In this document: positions 57,591 to 64,000 of the stretch, piece by piece
Position numbering within the stretch: position 1 is the first letter of the stretch
Layout of the letters: each line of letters starts with the position of its first letter
Assembly (NCBI RefSeq): GCF_000257645.1
Contig: NZ_AJHJ01000012.1
Span: forward strand, 62,001 to 126,000
DNA from: Serratia sp. M24T3
GTDB lineage: Bacteria > Pseudomonadota > Gammaproteobacteria > Enterobacterales > Enterobacteriaceae
Direction: 5' to 3'
Length of the DNA: 64,000 nt
The notes under the pieces: model-generated
What the model was told of the DNA's origin: nothing
Databases searched by the model: none
Seen by the model: only the letters and a program-made list of their open reading frames with translations
Program-made: the position numbers and the translations under genes

Positions 57591-57853
57591 ATTTTGCTCA
57601 CATGTTATACGAAATCGTACAAACACTCCCTGGCGGAAGTTAGCTAGTGGTAGGGTGAGGCCGAGTGCCAGCCTGGGCGGCTGATCGAATTTCACTCAAG
57701 ATACAATGGCTAACCTTTGTCTCCGTGTGGGTTTTGGTAAACAAATGTGTTGAAAATGCATAACAAAATTTTAACTATTTGATTTTAAATTATTAACTTG
57801 TCAGTAAATTTATTTCAGAAGTGAATTTTTTCTTTCAAATTAAAAAGTCATTA

Positions 57854-57885
57854 TTAAAAAGTGCTGTGCATTGCGCGCAGCACTT
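57854..57885 (-). terminator. Intrinsic terminator of sbcDC
   Basis: On the minus strand the stem AAGTGCTGCGC (57885-57875) pairs with GCACAGCACTT (57869-57859), one G-U pair and a five-base loop, followed by a T-rich tract. It lies 73 bp beyond the sbcC stop. The rest of the 262-bp spacer up to the dehydrogenase operon is A+T-rich with nothing else seen. Reading direction downstream is toward the dehydrogenase promoter region in reverse, so it mainly insulates. Confidence 0.4.
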
Positions 57886-57957
57886 GGAGTTCATTGCTAA
57901 TTACCACTGACCGTTTTCGGAGTGTTTTCCATGAATAACAGGCTGGATTAATCAGAG

Positions 57958-60900
57958 TCAGCCGTTGACCCTGAAGATACTGTCCAGTCTGCTAATGCCC
58001 AGCCCGTTAACTTTTTTCACTTTGATCTGCACCGGTATGCGGTCTTTCATTGCTTCAACGTGGCTGATTACGCCAATGGTCTTGCCGCTGGCGTTCAGAC
58101 TGTCCAGTGCATCTAGCGCGGTGTCCAGCGTGTCAGCATCGAGGGTGCCAAAACCTTCATCGAGGAACAGTGAGTCGATGCGCGTTTTATCGCTGACCAG
58201 ATCTGACAAAGCCAAAGCCAGCGCCAGACTGACCAGGAAACTTTCGCCGCCTGAAAGTGTGCGAGTGTCGCGCACGGCATCTGCCTGCCAAGTATCTACC
58301 ACCTCCAGCTCCAGCGCCTCGCTGGTTTTTCTTTGCAGGAAATAGCGGCCGTGGAGTTTCTCCATTTGCCTGTTAGCCAGATAAACCAGATGTTCCAGCG
58401 TCAGCCCCTGAGCAAACTTGCGGAATTTTGCGCCATCGCTAGAGCCGACAATCTGATTGAGGTAGCTCCAGTCGTCATAGGTTTCCTGTGATTCGGCAAT
58501 CAGCTGCCACAGCGCCTGTTGACCGCTTTGACGCTGAGTATCACTGGTTAGCTGGCTACGCAGTTCGCCCTGGCGCTGTTGTAGCGTCCTCAGCTGGACG
58601 TTGAGTGCGGCGATCTGTTCGGCGAGCGTTTCGACATGACTTGTATGCTCGTTGAGCCCGGCCGGGCGTGATTGTAGATGTTGTTCCAACTGCTCGCTGG
58701 CCTGTTGCAGCAGAATTTTGCTCTGGGTCAGCTGTCGCTGCACGCTTTCTTTAAGCTGTTGCAGCTGCTGGCGTAGGGTCTCTTCGATTAATGCATCAAT
58801 CACTGCCTGCTCATCGCAGAAATCACTGTTTTGCAGCGCCTGTAACCAGGTCAGTTCCGCCTGATGTAAATCAGTTTCGCCCAGCTTGTGACTGTGATGC
58901 AGGGTGACCAGTTGACCGCCGAGCTGGTCGAGCTGCTGCTGCACCGTCTGCAATTTTTCATAGGCTTGTTGACGTGTTTGCTCAGCCATTTGCAGCTGTT
59001 GGCGCAGCTGTTCACGAACCTGTGCCACCTGTCGATCACCAAACAGTTCAATGCGAGAGCTGCGCTGCTGAGTAAGTAATTGCTCACTTTCGGCTAACAG
59101 TTTTGCCTGCTGTTCCACCAGTTGCCGACACTCACTGTGCTGTTTATGCAGCGTGAGACTGCGCTCGTTTTGAATTACCACCTGCTGTTGCAACTGATTC
59201 TGTTCAGCCTGCGCCGCATAAAGCGTTTCTTTGGCTTTCTGGACTGCCTGAGCGGCCTCATCGTGCTGGCGGATAAGCTGCTGGCAGCGCTGCTCTTGCT
59301 GTTCAGATTCTTGCAGCCAGTTTTGCAGCGCCTCGCTGTCTTGCAGGGTGAAACCTAATGCAAGCTGTCCACAGGCCTGTTGCCACTGTTCGAGATATCC
59401 CGCTTGCTGTTTTTTATCCTGTTGCAGCGCAGTTTGCAGCCGTTGTTGCTGTTCTTTTAATCCTTCGGTACGAGTCCGTAACTGTGTGCCATTGGTATGC
59501 AACTTTTCAGTTTCTTCACGCATGTGCTGCACCCGCAGCGCGGTCTCGGACGGACTGACGGCCTGATAGGATTCGATAGCCGGATGCGTCGTCGAACCGC
59601 ACAGCGGGCAAGGCTGACCGGTTTGCAGGCGAGAGCGTTCTGCTTCAAGACTGACAATCAGCTGCTCCTGCGCCAGCAGTTTTTCGACATCGTTCAGATG
59701 CTGTTTTTGCTGCTTGTACTTTTCACGCGTCTGGTTAAGATTTTTTTCAGCTTCGAGCAGCTCACCCTCGCGTGCGTCAAATTCCAGCTGCTGCTGGCTA
59801 ATCCGCTGGGATACTTGCTGAAACAGCGGCTGGAGGGTGGAGAGTTGCTGGCGAACGGGGCGCAGCCCGACCAGTTCCGAATGTTGACTGCGTAAAGCGG
59901 CCTGCGGCGACTGTGCCTCCAGCGCGCTTTGCTGCTGCGTTTGGCTATTTAACTGTGCAACAAGTGCGGCCTCTTTAGCCTGAAATTGCTGATTTCTTTG
60001 CGCCGAGGCAGTTTGCTCGCTAGCCAATTTTTGTAGTTCTTCAGCCAATTCCCGCTGCTGGTTTTGCTGTTTAAGATGCCTTTGCCGATCGTCGCTCAGC
60101 TTTTCCTGCAAATGATGGATTTTGCTGTCCAGCGGCTGGACCTGCTCCTCGATTAGCTTCTCTAGCCGCAGTTGTTCGACGGCCTGTTGCTGCTGATGAT
60201 GCAGCGCTTTTTCCAGAGCCTCATTCACAGGGGTTTTGGAATGTTGCAACTGTTGCTGCTGCTCACCGAGCTGCGTTAGCTGCCGCTGTAAATCAGCCTG
60301 CTGCTGTTGATAGCGCTGGCGATCTTTTAACAACGGGCGGAGCTTTTCCGCCGGTTCGCTGCGCGCCAGCTGCTTTAATTGCGGCTCGGCCTGTTGCGCC
60401 TGACTTTCGGCATCGGCAAGCTGTTGTTGGTATTGTTGCTGTTTTTGCTGAATGTTTTTCCACTGTTGCAGCCAGTTTAGACCTTGCTGTTGTTCCACTG
60501 TTTGCTGGCTGAGCGTGGTTTCCTGCAATCCCAGCTGAGTTAATTCTTGTTCGAGCAGTTGGCGTTGTTCCTCGCTGAGTAATTCAATACCGGCGGCGCG
60601 CTGGTGCAGCAGATCGAGGTCGATCTTCGCCTGTTTATGACGATCGAATACCTGTGCAGACAGTCGTCCATAAATCTCGGTGCCGGTCAGCTCTTCCAGC
60701 AGTTCGGCTCGTTCGTTGGCCTTGGCGTTAAGGAAGGCGGCAAACTGCCCCTGGGAGAGCATCATCGATTTGGTAAAACGGCCAAAATCCAGCCCCGTCA
60801 GCTCGGCAATCGCCGGAAGCTTATCGCGAACTTTGTCGGCGAGAATTTTGCCGTCGGCCAGTTGTGCCAGCTCGACCTTGGGTGCCTGCAAATTACCGGT

Positions 60901-61212
60901 TGGCGAATTACCCGCCCGGCGCTGGCTCCAGAAGGCGCGGTAGCCCACGCCCTTAACCTCGAACTCGACCTCGGCCAGCGATTCTGCAGTATGGCGGGTC
61001 ATCAATTCGTTCTGGCTCGGAGACACATCCAGGCGCGGCGTTTGGTGATACAGCGCCAGGCAAATTGCGTCGAGCAGGGTGGTTTTACCGGCCCCGGTTG
61101 CGCCAGTAATAGCAAAAAGTCCATTGCTGGCGAAGGGTTCGGCGGTGAAATCAATTTTCCATTCACCTTCCAGTGAATTGATATTTTTTAATCGTAATGA
61201 CAGGATTTTCAC
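57958..61212 (-). CDS. sbcC: Exonuclease subunit SbcC (Rad50-like ATPase)
   Basis: 1084 residues (E. coli 1048). Walker [20 protein letters not shown] (about 36-54). Two long Gln-rich coiled coils meet at a zinc hook CPLC (about 534-537). The ABC signature [15 protein letters not shown] and Walker [18 protein letters not shown] are near the C-terminus. With SbcD it cleaves DNA hairpins and protein-blocked ends. It overlaps sbcD by four bases (ATGA). The coiled coil is unusually glutamine-rich. Confidence 0.98.
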   Translation of the reverse strand: MKILSLRLKNINSLEGEWKIDFTAEPFASNGLFAITGATGAGKTTLLDAICLALYHQTPRLDVSPSQNELMTRHTAESLAEVEFEVKGVGYRAFWSQRRAGNSPTGNLQAPKVELAQLADGKILADKVRDKLPAIAELTGLDFGRFTKSMMLSQGQFAAFLNAKANERAELLEELTGTEIYGRLSAQVFDRHKQAKIDLDLLHQRAAGIELLSEEQRQLLEQELTQLGLQETTLSQQTVEQQQGLNWLQQWKNIQQKQQQYQQQLADAESQAQQAEPQLKQLARSEPAEKLRPLLKDRQRYQQQQADLQRQLTQLGEQQQQLQHSKTPVNEALEKALHHQQQQAVEQLRLEKLIEEQVQPLDSKIHHLQEKLSDDRQRHLKQQNQQRELAEELQKLASEQTASAQRNQQFQAKEAALVAQLNSQTQQQSALEAQSPQAALRSQHSELVGLRPVRQQLSTLQPLFQQVSQRISQQQLEFDAREGELLEAEKNLNQTREKYKQQKQHLNDVEKLLAQEQLIVSLEAERSRLQTGQPCPLCGSTTHPAIESYQAVSPSETALRVQHMREETEKLHTNGTQLRTRTEGLKEQQQRLQTALQQDKKQQAGYLEQWQQACGQLALGFTLQDSEALQNWLQESEQQEQRCQQLIRQHDEAAQAVQKAKETLYAAQAEQNQLQQQVVIQNERSLTLHKQHSECRQLVEQQAKLLAESEQLLTQQRSSRIELFGDRQVAQVREQLRQQLQMAEQTRQQAYEKLQTVQQQLDQLGGQLVTLHHSHKLGETDLHQAELTWLQALQNSDFCDEQAVIDALIEETLRQQLQQLKESVQRQLTQSKILLQQASEQLEQHLQSRPAGLNEHTSHVETLAEQIAALNVQLRTLQQRQGELRSQLTSDTQRQSGQQALWQLIAESQETYDDWSYLNQIVGSSDGAKFRKFAQGLTLEHLVYLANRQMEKLHGRYFLQRKTSEALELEVVDTWQADAVRDTRTLSGGESFLVSLALALALSDLVSDKTRIDSLFLDEGFGTLDADTLDTALDALDSLNASGKTIGVISHVEAMKDRIPVQIKVKKVNGLGISRLDSIFRVNG

Positions 61213-62447
61213 TGGCTGGTTTCTCCGGCAGAATGGCCGTTTTCGACCTGTTCCAGCACCTGCGAGAACAGGGTGCGTATCCGCTGCTGGCGGCCCTCTT
61301 CAGGGGTATTTTCCTGCGCCAGTCGGCGTTCAAACACTTCGCTGACGCTAAGCTCTTTCAACGTTTCTTTCTCTTGCTGTAACAGACCGCTCAGACGCTG
61401 CTCTTTACTGCGCCGAAGTAGCACGACCTCCACCGGCAACGGATCGGTAAGCTGCTGGATACGCCGTTGGATATCGCTGAGATAATCCTGCGTCGCGACT
61501 TCAATATCGAGCCAAACCGGCAGCGTTTCCTGATTTTTTTCATAGCACTGCAGCTGTTTTTCAATCTCGGCCAGTGTGCCCTTAATGATTTCCATCGGCT
61601 GAGAGCGCGGGATCGCCAATGTTTCGATACTGTTAAGTTGATCGGCGGTGTAATCCAGCAGATAAACGCTTTTTTCATTGCTGGCTTCGTCAAAACTCAG
61701 GGGAATTGGCGAGCCGCTGTAGCGAATATGCTCGGTCTTGGCGATTTTTTGCGCTTTGTGAATGTGCCCCAACGCCACGTAATCTACCGGCGGAAAGGCC
61801 TGAGCCGGGAAGGCGTCTAAGGTACCGATATAAATGTCTCGCACCGAGTCGGAAGTGGTTACACCGACAGTGGTCAGATGGCCGGTAGCGATAATCGGCA
61901 CCGCCACGCCGAGATGCTGGCGATGATCGCATGCTGCCTGATAAAGCGCTGAATAATGTCCGGCGATAGCTTCTTGTAATGCAAGCTGTTTTTCGCTACC
62001 GGATTGCCCTGCCTGACTAGCCAGCAGATCGCGCGGGCGTAAAAACGGGATGGCACAAAGTATTGCCCCCGGCTGACCCTCGCGGTTTTTCAGGGTAATC
62101 ACCTGACGAGAAATATCCTCACCGACAGTTGCGATCACCTGAGTATTGAGGCAGGAAAGCAGCTCGCGAGATTCGTTAAGCGTAGCGACTGAGTCATGGT
62201 TTCCCGCCAGCACAATCAGCTGGCAGCCTGTCTGCTGTAAGTTCACCACAAAGCGGTTATACAGTTCGCGCGCATAGCTTGGCGGCGAGCCGGTATCGAA
62301 AATATCCCCCGCGACAATCACCGCATCGACCTGATGCTGTTCAACCTGTCCGATTAGCCAGTCAAGAAAAGCCTGATGTTCAGGCGCACGGCTTTTGGTA
62401 AAAAAGTACTGGCCGAGATGCCAGTCAGAGGTGTGAATCAGTCGCAT
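61209..62447 (-). CDS. sbcD: Exonuclease subunit SbcD (Mre11-like nuclease)
   Basis: 412 residues from ATG 62447, which gives the E. coli-like start [13 protein letters not shown]; the frame upstream is non-homologous. Metallophosphoesterase motifs: DWHLG (8-12), AGDIFD, GNHDS, and GHIHKAQ. The nuclease partner of SbcC. Four-base overlap with sbcC. Divergent from phoB, as in E. coli. Confidence 0.97.
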   Translation of the reverse strand: MRLIHTSDWHLGQYFFTKSRAPEHQAFLDWLIGQVEQHQVDAVIVAGDIFDTGSPPSYARELYNRFVVNLQQTGCQLIVLAGNHDSVATLNESRELLSCLNTQVIATVGEDISRQVITLKNREGQPGAILCAIPFLRPRDLLASQAGQSGSEKQLALQEAIAGHYSALYQAACDHRQHLGVAVPIIATGHLTTVGVTTSDSVRDIYIGTLDAFPAQAFPPVDYVALGHIHKAQKIAKTEHIRYSGSPIPLSFDEASNEKSVYLLDYTADQLNSIETLAIPRSQPMEIIKGTLAEIEKQLQCYEKNQETLPVWLDIEVATQDYLSDIQRRIQQLTDPLPVEVVLLRRSKEQRLSGLLQQEKETLKELSVSEVFERRLAQENTPEEGRQQRIRTLFSQVLEQVENGHSAGETSQ

Positions 62448-62582
62448 GGAGGTCTCGCGGTGGCTGTAACAGGCGGCAAGTATAAACGCCCACGACCTTC
62501 TCTGTCCCCGAAAAATCATAACCATGTCATGTGCCTGAACTTAATATGAAGGCTTGGCTACACTTAATTACACGCGAAATTG

Positions 62583-62612
62583 TTTTTCATAAATCTGTCA
62601 CAAAACTGACGC
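62583..62612 (+). promoter_or_regulatory. Pho box of phoBR
   Basis: Direct repeats TTTTCATAAAT, CTGTCACAAAA and CTGACGC match the PhoB consensus CTGTCATA-A-T with 11-bp spacing. CATAAT at 62612-62617 is the likely -10. The E. coli phoB promoter looks almost the same, so autoregulation under phosphate starvation is expected. Confidence 0.85.
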
Positions 62613-62668
62613 ATAATGGCGCCCGAAATCAAAATTAAGTTCGCTAACTTATTTGGCAGGCTATCAAA

Positions 62669-63358
62669 ATGGCTAGACGCATATTAGTTGTGGAAGATGA
62701 AGCACCGATCCGTGAAATGGTTTGTTTTGTGCTTGAGCAAAATGGTTATCAAGCCATTGAGGCTGAAGATTTCGATTCGGCGGTCAATCGTTTGATTGAA
62801 CCTTACCCGGAATTAATTTTACTCGATTGGATGTTGCCCGGTGGATCCGGAATTCAGTTTATTAAACATCTAAAACGCGAAGCGCTGACCCGCGATATTC
62901 CGGTGATGATGCTGACCGCCCGTGGCGAAGAAGAAGACCGCGTTCGCGGGCTGGAAGTTGGCGCGGATGACTATATTACCAAGCCGTTTTCGCCTAAAGA
63001 GTTAGTGGCGCGCATTAAAGCAGTTATGCGTCGTATCTCACCAATGGCGGTCGAAGAAGTTATTGATATGAAAGGGTTAAGCTTGGATCCATCCTCGCAC
63101 CGTGTGATGGCCAACGAGCTTGCGCTGGACATGGGGCCTACCGAATTCAAGCTTCTGCACTTCTTTATGACCCATTCCGAGCGCGTTTACAGCCGTGAAC
63201 AGTTGCTCAATAACGTCTGGGGCACTAACGTATACGTCGAGGATCGTACAGTGGATGTACATATCCGCCGCCTGCGCAAAGCACTGGAAACCAGCGGTCA
63301 TGACCGAATGATCCAAACGGTGCGTGGAACGGGTTATAGATTCTCAACCCGCTATTAA
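62669..63358 (+). CDS. phoB: Phosphate regulon response regulator PhoB
   Basis: 229 residues, the E. coli length. Receiver domain (1-125) with acidic pocket VVEDE (E9, D10), phosphorylated D53 in LLDWMLPG, T83-region MLTAR and K105-region KPFSPKEL. OmpR-type winged-helix domain (130-229) ends [12 protein letters not shown]...VRGTGYRFS. Activated by PhoR when phosphate is low. A Pho box precedes it and phoR follows after 102 bp that contain a hairpin. Confidence 0.99.
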   Translation: MARRILVVEDEAPIREMVCFVLEQNGYQAIEAEDFDSAVNRLIEPYPELILLDWMLPGGSGIQFIKHLKREALTRDIPVMMLTARGEEEDRVRGLEVGADDYITKPFSPKELVARIKAVMRRISPMAVEEVIDMKGLSLDPSSHRVMANELALDMGPTEFKLLHFFMTHSERVYSREQLLNNVWGTNVYVEDRTVDVHIRRLRKALETSGHDRMIQTVRGTGYRFSTRY

Positions 63359-63371
63359 TTAATACCTCAGC

Positions 63372-63407
63372 TATTTCACGTTGCACCTTTACGGGCATCG
63401 TGAAATA
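63372..63407 (+). other. Hairpin between phoB and phoR
   Basis: TATTTCACG (63372-63380) pairs perfectly with CGTGAAATA (63399-63407), 18-base loop. No T-run follows. It could modulate the ratio of PhoB to PhoR by mRNA processing or partial termination. Confidence 0.4.
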
Positions 63408-63460
63408 TATTGGGTATGAATTGATGATGTTATATCTTTCACTCACAGCGGAGATACTGT

Positions 63461-64000
63461 GTGCTAGAACGATTATCGTGGAGTCGGCTGGCCGGCGAAT
63501 TATTTATGTTTTGCTGTCCGGCGCTGATATTAGCCATTTTTATTGGCTATTTGCCCTGGTTATTGCTGGCTTCTTTAGTGGCGGCTCTGGGCTGGAATTA
63601 TTTTAATCAGCTTAAACTTTCACACTGGCTGTGGCTTGACCGAAGTATTACTCCTCCCAGCGGATTATGGAGCTGGGAACCGCTATTTTATGGCCTTAAT
63701 CAGATGCAGATGCGTAACCGGCGCAGAAGGCGCGAACTGGCGCTGCTGATTAAACGCTTCCGCAGCGGAGCTGAATCCCTCCCTGACGCCGTGGTGCTGA
63801 CGACGGAAGAAGGCAATATCTTCTGGTGCAACGGCCTGGCACAGGAACTGCTTGGTTTCCGCTGGCCGGAAGACAACGGCCAACACCTGTTTAACCTGCT
63901 GCGTTATCCCGAACTACGCGTCTGGATCCAGAGCCGCGACTTTACCCGTCCGCTTAACTTGCACCTTAATAACAATCACTACGTTGAATTTCGAGTCATG
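63461..64000 (+). CDS. phoR: Phosphate regulon sensor kinase PhoR, 3' truncated
   Basis: The first 180 codons, cut by the window edge; start GTG 63461 with GCGGAG upstream. The protein opens [15 protein letters not shown], then two membrane helices (about 15-32 and 37-53), then [21 protein letters not shown]-like linker and the PAS domain ([27 protein letters not shown]). The HisKA and ATPase domains lie outside. In E. coli PhoR senses phosphate through the Pst transporter and PhoU. Confidence 0.95.
   Translation, partial: MLERLSWSRLAGELFMFCCPALILAIFIGYLPWLLLASLVAALGWNYFNQLKLSHWLWLDRSITPPSGLWSWEPLFYGLNQMQMRNRRRRRELALLIKRFRSGAESLPDAVVLTTEEGNIFWCNGLAQELLGFRWPEDNGQHLFNLLRYPELRVWIQSRDFTRPLNLHLNNNHYVEFRVM

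Noticed and set aside
60604-61176. 190-codon plus-strand frame inside sbcC
   Set aside because: Antisense shadow of the conserved ATPase head.

Overview
The window is a chromosomal segment of a gamma-proteobacterium of the order Enterobacterales. Nearly every housekeeping protein reads as a close relative of its E. coli counterpart (sigma-E operon, LepA, LepB, RNase III, Era, PurL, RdgC, PhoB). The mix of neighbours (gluconate 2-dehydrogenase, a non-eut ethanolamine cluster, murQP beside yfhH) fits a Yersiniaceae/Pectobacteriaceae-like genome (Rahnella, Rouxiella, Ewingella, Serratia or similar). The genus cannot be fixed from sequence alone. No tRNA, rRNA, CRISPR array, insertion sequence or prophage was seen.

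Layout. 1-27 kb follows the E. coli 57-min block: trmN6 (cut at the left edge), nadB, rpoE-rseA-rseB-rseC, lepA-lepB, rnc-era-recO, pdxJ-acpS, yfhL, yfhH, pgpC, tadA, mltF, purL. It has three additions: a membrane protein plus carboxymuconolactone-decarboxylase-like gene plus LysR gene between rseC and lepA; a low-G+C O-acyltransferase between yfhL and yfhH; and murQ-murP between yfhH and pgpC. 27.3-38.7 kb is an accessory stretch: an orphan A+T-rich protein, a molybdate/tungstate-type binding protein and permease behind a ModE-like operator and lacking an ATPase, pagP, agp, sseA, a GNAT gene, an XRE regulator divergent from a YafE-like methyltransferase, yedI, a DUF1471 protein, a structured non-coding element, and a second methyltransferase.

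38.7-64 kb follows the E. coli 9-min block: aroL, yaiA, aroM, ppnP, rdgC, mak, sbcC, sbcD, phoB, phoR (cut at the right edge). Its additions are an IclR regulator, an OPT transporter and a DUF1177 protein directly upstream of aroM; an amino-alcohol cluster (permease, class III aminotransferase/phospho-lyase, APH kinase, AraC regulator); an isolated O-antigen-ligase-like gene; and a three-subunit Tat-exported gluconate 2-dehydrogenase.

Working together. Sigma-E, RseA, RseB and RseC form the envelope-stress circuit. MurP imports and phosphorylates MurNAc, MurQ cleaves MurNAc-6-P, and the adjacent YfhH is the obvious regulator candidate. The IclR-OPT-DUF1177-AroM operon looks like an uncharacterised uptake and processing pathway and is the best candidate for a new system. 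The permease-kinase-lyase set is best explained as ethanolamine or amino-alcohol catabolism through a phosphorylated intermediate. Recognisable regulatory sites include a sigma-E promoter (rpoE), a PurR box (purL), a TyrR box (aroL), a Pho box (phoB), a ModE-like operator, and palindromes at IclR, YfhH/murQ and XRE/yafE.
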